Shown: positions 46,414-55,587 of the stretch, in pieces
Numbering within the stretch: position 1 is the stretch's first letter
Layout: each line of letters begins with the position of its first letter
Assembly (NCBI RefSeq): GCF_002866925.1
Contig: NZ_PKUQ01000022.1
Coordinates: forward strand, 414,402 to 478,401
Direction of reading: 5' to 3'
DNA: 64,000 nucleotides
Source: Cohaesibacter celericrescens
GTDB lineage: Bacteria; Pseudomonadota; Alphaproteobacteria; Rhizobiales; Cohaesibacteraceae
Notes under the pieces: model-generated
Seen by the model: only the letters and a program-made list of their open reading frames with translations
Databases searched by the model: none
What the model was told of the DNA's origin: nothing
Translations under genes and position numbers: made by a program

Positions 46414-46967
46414 TCCTCCTGGGCACTGGCAATGCCAATAACACCTTCAACTTTTTTGAAACGGCCTTTGACGACCAAAACCATTGCAGATAGAAAAATC
46501 AGCCAACTTGAGAAAGCAAACCAGAGCCAGCCAGCAAACCACGGGATTTGTACCAGAGCCAGCGGTGTTTCGAGTGGCGTATTGGCCGTTGATGCGTTTT
46601 TCAAGGTAGTGGCAACCACTGGCCAGCACTGATTGGCAATAATGGCTACCGTCATCGCAAGTGAAAATAACGCGAAAAGATCGAAAAGCACGCGGGTTTT
46701 CTGCGGAGTGTTACTCCGCAGAAAATCAATGCGTACGTGAGACAGCTCGGTCAGAGCAAAACTCATTCCCCAAGCTGTTGCAATCGCCATGACATAACCG
46801 GATATCTCGTCGGTCCCTCCAAGGGAGGAACCGAGTTGCCGCATGGTGATGTCAACCAACACCAAGCCAGCACAGGCCAACAGAATAAATCCGGTGGCCA
46901 ATGCTATCCGTTTATTCCAAATGCGCACGGCGAGCAGAATGCGTTCTGCCATGTCTTCGAGCATCAT
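46404..46967 (-). CDS. TRAP transporter small permease (DctQ type)
   Basis: A 187-residue four-span protein (ALATGFILLACAGLVLVDIT, ISGYVMAIATAWGMSFALTEL, FDLFALFSLAMTVAIIANQ, WFAGWLWFAFSSWLIFL) with the conserved HVRIDF loop, typical of DctQ. Two consecutive ATGs are possible starts. It is located between dctP and dctM. Confidence 0.9.
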   Translation of the reverse strand: MMLEDMAERILLAVRIWNKRIALATGFILLACAGLVLVDITMRQLGSSLGGTDEISGYVMAIATAWGMSFALTELSHVRIDFLRSNTPQKTRVLFDLFALFSLAMTVAIIANQCWPVVATTLKNASTANTPLETPLALVQIPWFAGWLWFAFSSWLIFLSAMVLVVKGRFKKVEGVIGIASAQEEWL

Positions 46968-46973
46968 CCCACC

Positions 46974-48011
46974 CTATTTGGAAGCGATGGATACGCCGAC
47001 GACTTTACCAACGCTATCATTCCAGCGTTTGGCCCAGTCGGCACCGGCACGCTCGGCCCATTCAGGTAGCACTTTGGCTTCCAGAATATCACGGGCTTTG
47101 GCGATATCGGCGTCTGTGGCTTCAACTAGAACCATGGATCGTTTGTCGCCAGATTCACACTCACCATTGCCTGTCAGGCAAGCAATGTCATTAAGCAGAG
47201 CACCTTGTGCTGAGTCCCATGCAGGTGCTTCAAATTTAGTAGCAATCTGATCTGTGATCAGTTCTTGGGTGCCAGCATCGAGCGAATTCCATTTATCCAT
47301 ATTCATCGCTGTAACAACAGGATCCCAACCACCAAGCGGGATTGTCAAAAGATGGGTAGAAACTTCCCACCATCCGGCGCTATAGCCTGATCCGGCACCG
47401 GTGACAGCACAATCGACTACGCCTTTTTGCAGCGCTCCGGGCACTTCTGAGAAAGCAACGTTGACACCTTCGGCATCAAGAGCTTCTAGGAATTTTGCGG
47501 TCATTCGGCCAGATGCACGAATTTTTAAACCCTTAAGATCATCCAGGCTGGCGACTTCCTTGTTGCAGAAAACAACCTGTGGCGGATAGGGAGCAATAGC
47601 CAAAACCTTTGAATTGAAGCGATTGGCAAAAATCTCGTCAACCATAGGACGCGCGGCATCAACCGCTGCTTTGGCCTTGGCCGCGTCCATCGCCACCAGA
47701 GGAACATCAAGTCCTTCAAGTTCGGGTGCATCCGAAACCGCATAATCACCGACGGTCATAGCGACGTCATAGACGCCCTGCCCCAAAAGACGAAAAACAT
47801 CGGCTACGCCTAGATTCATTTCGTTGTGAGTGGTTACCTGTGTGGTGATTTTGCCACCAGATGCCTCGGGCAAAGTCTCGCCCCAGAATGGCGCTTCGTA
47901 AGCTTTGTGCAATGGCAAGCTTGACCAACTTCCAACCACATTCAGCTGTTCGGCTGATACGGGTGAAGAGATAGCGATTGCTGCTGTGAAAGAGAGTAGA
48001 ATCCTTTTCAT
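46974..48011 (-). CDS. TRAP transporter solute-binding protein (DctP type)
   Basis: A 345-residue periplasmic protein. The signal MKRILLSFTAAIAISSPVSA is cleaved at SA-EQ. The binding-site arginine is in LKGLKIRASGRM (near residue 168), typical for carboxylate recognition in this family. GGAG is 9 bases before the ATG. Its ligand must therefore carry a carboxylate, consistent with a pathway containing an amidase and a hydro-lyase. Confidence 0.93.
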   Translation of the reverse strand: MKRILLSFTAAIAISSPVSAEQLNVVGSWSSLPLHKAYEAPFWGETLPEASGGKITTQVTTHNEMNLGVADVFRLLGQGVYDVAMTVGDYAVSDAPELEGLDVPLVAMDAAKAKAAVDAARPMVDEIFANRFNSKVLAIAPYPPQVVFCNKEVASLDDLKGLKIRASGRMTAKFLEALDAEGVNVAFSEVPGALQKGVVDCAVTGAGSGYSAGWWEVSTHLLTIPLGGWDPVVTAMNMDKWNSLDAGTQELITDQIATKFEAPAWDSAQGALLNDIACLTGNGECESGDKRSMVLVEATDADIAKARDILEAKVLPEWAERAGADWAKRWNDSVGKVVGVSIASK

Positions 48012-48147
48012 ATGAATGCTCCGTTAGGTTCCCCTTGGGCATTTCCACGACGCCTGCTTTACCAAGACTACGAAGAAACGCAAATTTCTGGGTATCTACA
48101 TTTCCGATAATCATTACAAATTGCCGGAAATGCTATGGGTGAGTGAT

Positions 48148-48957
48148 TTATGCTTTTATTATTGGAACCTCTGCATCATCCGGGATGTTTGTTATCAGCA
48201 TATGTCCCGGTTTATGTGTGATGCAAAGGGGCAGTTTCGCGTTTTGGATGGCGGCCTGTGGCGTTACGCCGCAAGCCCAGAAGACGGGCAGATGACCGGG
48301 CAAAGACGGCACAGCGTCGCCCCAATCGGGATGTGCCAAATCTGAAATTCCTATTTCTGCAGGATCGCCCACGTGAAGTGGCGAGCCATGAGCAAGCGGG
48401 AATTGTCGACAGATGGAGTGCACTTCGTCAACCCTGTTTTCCGGTATCATGCGCATCGAGACAACAGTCGCTCCCGAGAATGGTCCTGCGGGAACCGTTT
48501 TCAGTGAGGTTTTATACATTGGCACTGTTTTATTGTTGGAGATATGCCAGACGTCTATGCCAGCTTTCAGCAAGGCATGCTCAAAGGTAAAAGAGCATCC
48601 CAAGGCGAACGTGATCATTTCATCGTTCCAGAAGGGAGAAATATCCCCTCTCTCCTCGTCCAGAACGCCATCCCGATAGATATTGTAGATGGGAATATCG
48701 GTTCTAATATCGATATCGTGACCTGCGGTCGTCAAATAGGGATCGCCTGTATCGGAAACAGCAACGAGCGGGCATGGCTTTGGATTTCTTTGGCAGAAAC
48801 GCATGAAATCCAATGCATAGATCCGGGGCAAGATCACGATATTGGCTTGCAAATACCCCTTTGCCAGACCTGCTGTGTGGGCATCATATTGCCCATCGCG
48901 AATGATTTGACGCAAATTCTGAGGATCTTTGGTTTTCAGCGTTTCATAGTTGAGCAT
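48148..48957 (-). CDS. Putative hydro-lyase of the YcsI / D-glutamate cyclase-like family
   Basis: A 269-residue protein of the YcsI (DUF1445) family: RQIIRDGQYDAHTAGLAKGYLQAN near residue 20-40, the long-conserved FWNDEMITFALGCSFTFEHALLKAG and HGSPLHVGDPAEIGISDLAHPDWGD. In Bacillus the family member lies in the 5-oxoproline (pxp) operon, which supports a role in cyclic-amide or glutamate-like chemistry. The start used is the second in-frame ATG, 8 bases after GAGGG. It leads the TRAP operon, 136 bases before dctP, and is divergent from the LysR gene. Confidence 0.85.
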   Translation of the reverse strand: MLNYETLKTKDPQNLRQIIRDGQYDAHTAGLAKGYLQANIVILPRIYALDFMRFCQRNPKPCPLVAVSDTGDPYLTTAGHDIDIRTDIPIYNIYRDGVLDEERGDISPFWNDEMITFALGCSFTFEHALLKAGIDVWHISNNKTVPMYKTSLKTVPAGPFSGATVVSMRMIPENRVDEVHSICRQFPLAHGSPLHVGDPAEIGISDLAHPDWGDAVPSLPGHLPVFWACGVTPQAAIQNAKLPLCITHKPGHMLITNIPDDAEVPIIKA

Positions 48958-49083
48958 GTTCATTCCCTCGTTAGGAATAGCTTGCCCAATATTTAACGAA
49001 AATCAAATCGATAATTTTGTGCTCACATGATAAAAATATTTTATCAAAGGACATTTCCGTCATACATAGCATGTGAGAATCCG

Positions 49084-49965
49084 GTGAAAATAAGAAATCT
49101 CGATACATTTTATTGGGTCGCGACCTTAGGCAGCTTTCGCGCCGCAGCAAATTATCTCAATCTGACACAACCGGCTGTTTCAGCCCGAATACAGATTCTT
49201 GAGCAAGATCTCGGAATTGATGTTTTTCAACGAAATATCCGGAACGCTATGCTAACTCACTCGGGCAGAAAGCTACTTCCCTATGCCGAGAAGCTCATGA
49301 TGCTGGATCAGCAAATTTTAAAAACGTTTGCCGATACCACCCAGATTGTACAAACCATCCGTCTAGGGGCTGCTGAAACCATTGCCTGCAGCTGGCTACC
49401 CGATTTTTTGAACTATGTCGGAAGAACAACGCCGGGCATCACCTTTGAATTATCGGTAGACACAACCAATAATTTGCGCAACGCCCTTTTGGCACGAGAA
49501 ATTGACTTGGCCTTTCTCATGGGGCCTGTGTCGGAAGCTAGCATCAGCAACCAACCGATATGTGGCTATGAAATGATTTTTGCTGCGATCAGCTCAATCG
49601 CGACAAAGAAAAAATACTGGACAATTTCTGACATTGCTTCTCATAGGCTGCTCACATTTTCCCGCTCCAGCCGCCCAGGCAAAGAAATCCAGACTTTGTT
49701 ATCGGCGAGTTATGAAGGACCACTCAATCTCAACACCTCCACATCTATTGGTGCGTTGCGAGAATTGGCGTGTGCTGGCTTTGGCATCTGTGCCTTACCC
49801 AAAGCCATCATCAACGAGGAACTAAAATCGGGCGCGCTGAAGGAGCTGAAAACAGACATTATTCTCAGAGATTTGTCCTTTACAGCGTCCTATGTTGAAG
49901 GATCTGCGACAAGTGGCCTTGTCAAGGCAATCACCACATATCTCAATGACTATCTTGAAGCATAG
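49084..49965 (+). CDS. LysR-family regulator of the TRAP/amidase operon (predicted)
   Basis: A 293-residue LysR-type regulator from a GTG start (an ATG 19 codons earlier is the alternative; neither has a strong Shine-Dalgarno). It begins KIRNLDTFYWVATLGSFRAAANYLNLTQPAVSARIQILEQDLG, the wHTH, then the effector-binding domain. Divergent from the hydro-lyase/TRAP operon with about 126 bases between, the classic arrangement for control of that operon. Confidence 0.9.
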   Translation: MKIRNLDTFYWVATLGSFRAAANYLNLTQPAVSARIQILEQDLGIDVFQRNIRNAMLTHSGRKLLPYAEKLMMLDQQILKTFADTTQIVQTIRLGAAETIACSWLPDFLNYVGRTTPGITFELSVDTTNNLRNALLAREIDLAFLMGPVSEASISNQPICGYEMIFAAISSIATKKKYWTISDIASHRLLTFSRSSRPGKEIQTLLSASYEGPLNLNTSTSIGALRELACAGFGICALPKAIINEELKSGALKELKTDIILRDLSFTASYVEGSATSGLVKAITTYLNDYLEA

Positions 49966-50458
49966 CAGAGAGAAAGCGGCTGGTTCGAATACTGCGAAAT
50001 ATGGCTCCAAAAGCGGCAAGCATTGCATTTGATCTTAGCAAATTTTCTGAAACCATTTTGGTATTGACCTGCTCCCAAATTCTCTACCAGTTTTAGGGAG
50101 TATCCGAGAGTTGATGCAGTGAGCCCCTGCTTTGGGATCGGCGGTTTGAAACTGCAATATAGGTAGGCCGTAGACATTGCCGGAAGCGGATCAAAGCTTA
50201 CCAAAAGCAATTGTTGGAATTTGACTAGCGGAGCCCGAGCTAATCGAAGATAGAGCACCCCACCAGCGCAATGGTTTGCAGCGAGAAGCGTTTTTGCACT
50301 CACGGCTTGCATCATTGGCCATGGGAGACCTTAACCATCTCATGCGCGGCATGACGGTCCACAACAAACGCAAAGTTTATTTTAGGGGGGGGGGATAAGG
50401 GAGGGCAATTGTCTTATTACAAACAACCATTGTCTTTCAATGTCTTAAGGAAAAACAA
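49966..50458. other. Gene-free region with a G10 tract
   Basis: About 490 bases with no gene. A run of ten G (50385-50394) lies at its right end, immediately before the tRNA-Pro gene region; such tracts are length-unstable. Minus-strand frames here encode no recognised protein. Possibly remnant sequence. Confidence 0.4.
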
Positions 50459-50535
<77 letters not shown>

Positions 50536-50794
50536 TACCGTTGGTGGAGGCGTGTATAACCTTCTCAAAAGCATCTGGCAAGGGCACTAACCGGCAAATG
50601 CCGAGTTATTGCAAAGATTTCCACTCTATAAATTTTTCTGCCTACCAAACCCGGCACAGATGCGGTCCACGAAAACACACACCACCAACGCGATTGATTT
50701 TCCCTTGTGAAAAAAAGAGTAAAAGCATTGCGCAGGTCATTTTGCTTCTGTATAGAGAGCCTACTTGACGTTCAGGCTTAGTCTTGAAACGTGT

Positions 50795-50869
50795 TGGGGT
50801 GTGGCCAAGTGGTAAGGCATCGGTTTTTGGTATCGTGTATCGGAGGTTCGAATCCTCCCACCCCAGCCA
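50795..50869 (+). tRNA. tRNA-Gln (anticodon TTG)
   Basis: Full cloverleaf. Acceptor TGGGGTG/CACCCCA, D arm GGCCAAGTGGTAAGGC, anticodon loop TTTTGGT (TTG), T arm GGAGG TTCGAAT CCTCC, then GCCA (discriminator G plus encoded CCA). The first anticodon-stem pair (27-43) is a T-T mismatch in this sequence. Confidence 0.95.
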
Positions 50870-51276
50870 AGTTTTTTTCCCGAAAATTTAGTGCAAGATA
50901 TGGCTGGTGAAAATGATGTCGGTGCATGGCATTGTTATAGCTGCTTCCCATGAGAGGCACGCGGCCATATCAATCCGCAAGCCTATGCACAACAGCCCCT
51001 CTCCGACCAATCAAATAGCTCCCGAAAGCACTAATCTATTGATATTTAATCATTTTCAACGCAAACATCAGATTTAGCAGGCACTCTTTTCCGCATTCAA
51101 GGCGTTGATCGCGGTTACAGTGGAGCAGCCGGACCACGCAGCGAAATCACGACCAAGTCACCCTATTGTTTGGAAGTTTCAGAGATATCGAGTGCCTATC
51201 TAACTTGAGTGTCACAGGTGGCAAAGCTTCAAACAGGACCATCCATATTCGGGCGGGCACTTCACAAAAGAAGTGT
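50870..51276. other. Gene-free region
   Basis: About 400 bases between tRNA-Gln and the PfkB gene; nothing recognised. Confidence 0.4.
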
Positions 51277-52170
51277 TCAGCTTGCCTTTGATGATTCTGG
51301 TGTAAAACCGCCTTTGCTTTGTACCGCGATTGTACCGCAGGCAATGCCTGCTTGCAGACAAGCCAAGGTATCAGCCCCTGCCAACCACTGATTCAAAAAG
51401 CCGCTATTGAACGCGTCGCCAGCTCCCGTTGTATCAACCGGCTGGGTCTTGATGGCTGGACAGTGGATCACACCCGACTCGGTTTTGACAAAGGCACCAT
51501 CCGCACCACATTTAACAACCCAGATCGGTTTAGAGGCCATTTCAACCCCCAAACTTTCAAGCCGTTGCGCTTCGGACTGATTGGGCAGGAATAAATCGAC
51601 CCGAGAGATCAAGGAAGCGGCGGCGATTGTTATGGAATCATCCCAACTGCAATCAAGAGAAATGGTCAGTCCGGCTTGTTTGGCCAAATCCAACAAATAA
51701 GGCTGTTCGATCAAGGTTGCCAGCTCGCCGATATGCAGATGGCCAATATTACGCTCTGTGAGCTGTTCCTGTGTCAGTCTTGGCAGAGCGGGGCCTACGC
51801 GACGGGTGATAAAAGCCCGATCACTTGGTTCTGACTGAGTAGCCTGATTGATTAGAGCAACCGTGACTTGAGGGTCGAGCGCCGGGTCCGATGCAGCGCA
51901 CAGGGAGGCATCAAGATCCGCAGCCTCAATCTGTTGCTGAACGATATCTCGAAAAGGCTGGTTGGGGATCATACTGGCCAGAAAGGCAGGGCGCCCAAGG
52001 CTCTTGAGGTAAGCTGCCGAAATGTAGGCCCCTCCCCCAGCATTCAACTCAAGGCCGCCGGTGAAGACCTCTGTCCCCATGGTTGGCAGACGTGGTACGT
52101 CCTGAAAGATCAGATCGCAATAGATGCGCCCAACACACAAAACCCCCATGGTTGCTGGCTTCGCCCTCAC
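51277..52170 (-). CDS. PfkB-family carbohydrate kinase
   Basis: A 297-residue sugar kinase of the ribokinase/PfkB family. The N-terminal GGxG-type motif is ELNAGGGAYISAAYLKSLG, and the C-terminal catalytic/anion-hole motif is DTTGAGDAFNSGF near residues 245-257 (the catalytic Asp in GAGD). GTG overlaps the ABC ATPase stop in a GTGA pattern, suggesting translational coupling. The alternative ATG is seven codons on. By operon position it phosphorylates a sugar-like product released from the imported compound. Confidence 0.9.
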   Translation of the reverse strand: MRAKPATMGVLCVGRIYCDLIFQDVPRLPTMGTEVFTGGLELNAGGGAYISAAYLKSLGRPAFLASMIPNQPFRDIVQQQIEAADLDASLCAASDPALDPQVTVALINQATQSEPSDRAFITRRVGPALPRLTQEQLTERNIGHLHIGELATLIEQPYLLDLAKQAGLTISLDCSWDDSITIAAASLISRVDLFLPNQSEAQRLESLGVEMASKPIWVVKCGADGAFVKTESGVIHCPAIKTQPVDTTGAGDAFNSGFLNQWLAGADTLACLQAGIACGTIAVQSKGGFTPESSKAS

Positions 52171-53225
52171 AGCAGTGTTTCTCCGGTTTCGGCGTCAAAC
52201 AGGTGCACATTGTCAATATCCGCTTTTAACTTCACATATGTGCCGGATTGTGGAGGGGTTCGGCCATCGGCTTTGGCAATGATTTCCTTGCCTGCATATT
52301 CGACATAAATAAGCGTCTCCGGCCCCAGAGTTTCAAGAACGGAAATCTTTCCTTTAATGAGAAAGTCATCATCCTCGGTCAGGTGGAGGTCATCGGGTCG
52401 CACACCCAAAATGATATTTCCCTCAAATGACACTCCCTGTGGGCCCGCAAACTTTTGGCCGTCTTTTAGTTCTATTTGTCCATTTGAAAGTGTCCCCTCA
52501 ATCTGGTTCATAGAGGGAGCGCCGATGAATTGCGCCACAAACACATTGGCCGGGCTGTGATAAACCTCGAACGGGGTTCCGACCTGCTGAATATAACCAT
52601 CTTTCATAATGACAATGCGGTCAGCCATGGTCATGGCTTCCACCTGATCATGGGTCACAAACACTATGGTATTGCCCACTCGCTGATGCAATTTTTTGAT
52701 TTCCAGGCGCATCTGGGTGCGCAATTGTGCATCAAGATTGGAAAGAGGTTCATCAAACAGGAAAACCGCCGGATCGCGTACCATGGCACGGCCGATTGCA
52801 ACGCGCTGACGTTGACCACCGGACAATTGGTTCGGCTTGCGATCCAGTAAATCCACCATATCGAGAATGGTTGCGACCTCTTGTATACGTGCTTCTTTTT
52901 CTGCTTTGGATTTATTGGATGTTCTAAGACCAAATCCGATATTCTTACGCACGGTCATATGAGGATAGATAGCATAATTCTGAAACACCATGGCGATATC
53001 CCGCTCTTTGGGTTCCAGATTGTTGACGACACGGCCATCAATCTCAACCTTACCCGAGGTGATTTCCTCAAGGCCAGCGATGAGGCGCAGGGTGGTGGAC
53101 TTTCCGCACCCCGATGGGCCGACAAAAACAACAAATTCACCATCTGATATCTCTAGATCAATACCATGGAGGATTTCAGTCTTGTCATATCGCTTGACGA
53201 GATTGCTTAGGGCAAGGTTGGCCAA
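52167..53225 (-). CDS. Sugar ABC transporter ATP-binding protein (UgpC/MsmK type)
   Basis: A 352-residue ATPase subunit: Walker A GPSGCGKST near residue 37, signature LSGGQRQRVAIGRA near 134, Walker B VFLFDEPLSNLDAQ, and a C-terminal regulatory TOBE region (from about residue 235). It begins at TTG, supported by GGAG 8 bases upstream; no nearby ATG fits. Stop overlaps the PfkB start. Together with two permeases and a binding protein it completes one importer. Confidence 0.92.
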   Translation of the reverse strand: MANLALSNLVKRYDKTEILHGIDLEISDGEFVVFVGPSGCGKSTTLRLIAGLEEITSGKVEIDGRVVNNLEPKERDIAMVFQNYAIYPHMTVRKNIGFGLRTSNKSKAEKEARIQEVATILDMVDLLDRKPNQLSGGQRQRVAIGRAMVRDPAVFLFDEPLSNLDAQLRTQMRLEIKKLHQRVGNTIVFVTHDQVEAMTMADRIVIMKDGYIQQVGTPFEVYHSPANVFVAQFIGAPSMNQIEGTLSNGQIELKDGQKFAGPQGVSFEGNIILGVRPDDLHLTEDDDFLIKGKISVLETLGPETLIYVEYAGKEIIAKADGRTPPQSGTYVKLKADIDNVHLFDAETGETLL

Positions 53226-53227
53226 GA

Positions 53228-54712
53228 TTAAATCTCCAATAGGTTTGAAAAGGCTTTCTTCAGGTTTTCCTGAGCCGTTGATCTGCGCTTTTGTCGGGCA
53301 TTTTTGTTGGCTACCAGTCGGGCGAGATCACCCTGATAGGCCTCGAAAGCATCGACCAAGGCGTGGGGGGCCGGACCACCGAAACGATCCCTGACAGCGA
53401 CAAAGGTCTCAATTGCAACGGCTTGGGAAAAAGCTTCTTTTCCCAATCTGGACGAACGCCCGACTTCCGTCTCGAAAGCGCGGCAGAAAGAGACAAAACC
53501 TTCACGTAACGGCTTGTTTTCCGCAATCACCGCTTTTGCCGTTTCTGCCGCAATTTCATGCGCTTGTCGGAAGCTTAATTTTTCCAGTCGCACCAATGTA
53601 TCGGCCAATTCAGTGATGGTGATACAGGCCGAATCCGCATTGGTATGAACGCGCTCCACATTGATTGAGCAAGCGGGCAAAAACGCACCAAGCAAAGCAA
53701 TCATTCGCCCCCCGCTTTCAAAGACCGCATAGCCAGCTTGCTGCACTTCCCCTTCACTGTCATTCATGTCGGTGTAGGGTGTGTTATGCATGATGTTGAC
53801 CATCATATCGCAACGTCCGACGCTTATGCTCGCAAGATGGCGCATATGCTCGATAGGAACGGGGTTTCGTTTTTGCGGCATGATGGAGCTGATCTGCACC
53901 AACGCATTTGGGACATAAAGCTGGCTCACCTCGAAGGAGGACCAGAAAGCCATGTCCTGAACGACACGCCCCAAATGTAAAAAGACCAGCTTCAATGCCG
54001 AATATAGCCCTGTGATATAGTCGACAGAGGCGATGCAACCATAGGAGTTGCGCAGCGGCGCCGAAAACCCAAGCAGGTCCGACACACGTTGGCGATCGAT
54101 TGGAAACCCGGAGGTCGTGATGGCTGCAGCGCCCATGGGACAATGATCAAGTCCAACAATGGCTGCATCCAGACGCGCACAATCGCGCAACAACACTTCG
54201 ATAACCGACGCAAGATAATGCCCGAATGTGGACGGTTGAGCCGGCTGGCCATGCGTATAGGCCACGATCGGAGTTTTGGCTTCTTGTCTGGCTTTGTCGA
54301 TCAGAGCAGCCGCAAGACCCTGTAATTGACCCATCATGGCTTCAGCACGGCTCTGCAAGGCAAATTTGAACAGGGTATGGTCCATGTCATTGCGCGAACG
54401 CGCGGTGTGCAAGCTGCCGCCGAGGTCTCCCAACCGCTGCCGCAACTCGGCTTCGATCAGGAAAAAATAGTCCTCATGCTCACCCGTATAAACCTGCTTT
54501 TCAACATCGATCTGGGCTTCAATATCAACCAGGGCATTAGCAATTGCCGAGGCCTGTTCTGAAGACAAGATTTGCGTCTCGGCCAACATGACCAAATGGG
54601 CTCGATTGATAGCCCCCATATGATCGGCATAGTGCGCCTTCACCGCATCAAATAGCGGAGCCAGAACGGTTTCCTTGTAAACGGGATCGGGGAATTTTGA
54701 ATGATCGATCAT
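53228..54712 (-). CDS. Argininosuccinate-lyase/fumarase superfamily enzyme (ArgH-like)
   Basis: A 494-residue enzyme that is mostly helical. The superfamily's signature loop is SSIMPQKRNPVPIEHMR near residue 288, with other conserved stretches THGQPAQPSTFGHYL and SGFPIDRQRVSDLLGF. Family members split a C-N or C-O bond to release fumarate. The gene is embedded between ABC permease and ATPase genes, so a biosynthetic ArgH is unlikely; it probably processes the imported ligand. ATG overlaps the preceding permease stop as ATGA. Confidence 0.85.
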   Translation of the reverse strand: MIDHSKFPDPVYKETVLAPLFDAVKAHYADHMGAINRAHLVMLAETQILSSEQASAIANALVDIEAQIDVEKQVYTGEHEDYFFLIEAELRQRLGDLGGSLHTARSRNDMDHTLFKFALQSRAEAMMGQLQGLAAALIDKARQEAKTPIVAYTHGQPAQPSTFGHYLASVIEVLLRDCARLDAAIVGLDHCPMGAAAITTSGFPIDRQRVSDLLGFSAPLRNSYGCIASVDYITGLYSALKLVFLHLGRVVQDMAFWSSFEVSQLYVPNALVQISSIMPQKRNPVPIEHMRHLASISVGRCDMMVNIMHNTPYTDMNDSEGEVQQAGYAVFESGGRMIALLGAFLPACSINVERVHTNADSACITITELADTLVRLEKLSFRQAHEIAAETAKAVIAENKPLREGFVSFCRAFETEVGRSSRLGKEAFSQAVAIETFVAVRDRFGGPAPHALVDAFEAYQGDLARLVANKNARQKRRSTAQENLKKAFSNLLEI

Positions 54713-55587
54713 CCCTTCAACCCCGCCATGACAACGCCGCGAATGATATAGCGTTGGAAAATCAAGAAAACCACCAAAGTAGGCAGTGTCGAGATCGCTG
54801 CTCCCGTCATAATCAACTCCCAAGCTACATCGGCTTCATCACCAAAACTGGAGAGGCCCACCGGAAGCGTATACATATCGACCGAATTGGTGACGATCAG
54901 CGGCCAGATAAAGGCTGTCCAGTTGCCAAGAAAGACAAAAATGGCTAGAGCGGCAAGGGCTGGTTTGACCAATGGCATGGCCACGGTCCACCATATCTGG
55001 AATTCGTTGAGCCCATCGATGCGTGCCGCTTCAATGAAATCATCGGGTACGGTTTCAAAAAATTGTTTCATTAAGAACGTTCCAAAAGCAGTCATTAATC
55101 CGGGGAACATGATCCCCCAATAGGTATCGAGCCATCCAAATTGCTGGGCCATAAGATACCAGGGGATCACCAGCATTTCTGTCGGGATCATCAATGTCGA
55201 GAGAATGGCGATGAAAATAATATAGCGCCCGGGAAAGCGGAATTTGCACAGGGTGTAGCCGACCAGACTATCGAACAGAATGTTGCAGATTGTCGTGATA
55301 ACAGCAATGACGATGGAATTGACGAACCAGCCAAAGAAGCGGCCATCTTCTAGCACATAGGTGTAATTCTCAATGGTCGGCTCGTCGGGAATAAGATTGA
55401 TATTGTAGACTTCATGTGGCCATTTGAGGGATGTTGAAATCATGTAGACGATCGGCATGACCATCAATATGCCGCCAGAAAACAGCAATATCCAGCGAAT
55501 GACCTGTCCCATGTTGGCAGGTTTTTTGGGCACCTTGGTTTCAAGAAGCGCTTTTGATGAAGGACGATTGGCTTGGGTGAAAGTCAT
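54709..55587 (-). CDS. Sugar ABC transporter permease (MalG type)
   Basis: A 292-residue six-span permease with the EAA cytoplasmic loop DDFIEAARIDGLNEFQIWWTVAMPLVKPALAAL near residue 185. It ends IIRGVVMAGLKG, typical of MalG-type subunits. Start and the previous stop overlap by one base (TAATG). Confidence 0.92.
   Translation of the reverse strand: MTFTQANRPSSKALLETKVPKKPANMGQVIRWILLFSGGILMVMPIVYMISTSLKWPHEVYNINLIPDEPTIENYTYVLEDGRFFGWFVNSIVIAVITTICNILFDSLVGYTLCKFRFPGRYIIFIAILSTLMIPTEMLVIPWYLMAQQFGWLDTYWGIMFPGLMTAFGTFLMKQFFETVPDDFIEAARIDGLNEFQIWWTVAMPLVKPALAALAIFVFLGNWTAFIWPLIVTNSVDMYTLPVGLSSFGDEADVAWELIMTGAAISTLPTLVVFLIFQRYIIRGVVMAGLKG

Noticed and set aside
49950-50315. 121-codon minus-strand frame in the gene-free region
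   Set aside because: No ribosome binding site, odd composition, no recognised motif.
53228-54712. Biosynthetic argininosuccinate lyase (argH)
   Set aside because: Embedded in an ABC import operon with no other arginine genes; kept as ArgH-like only.
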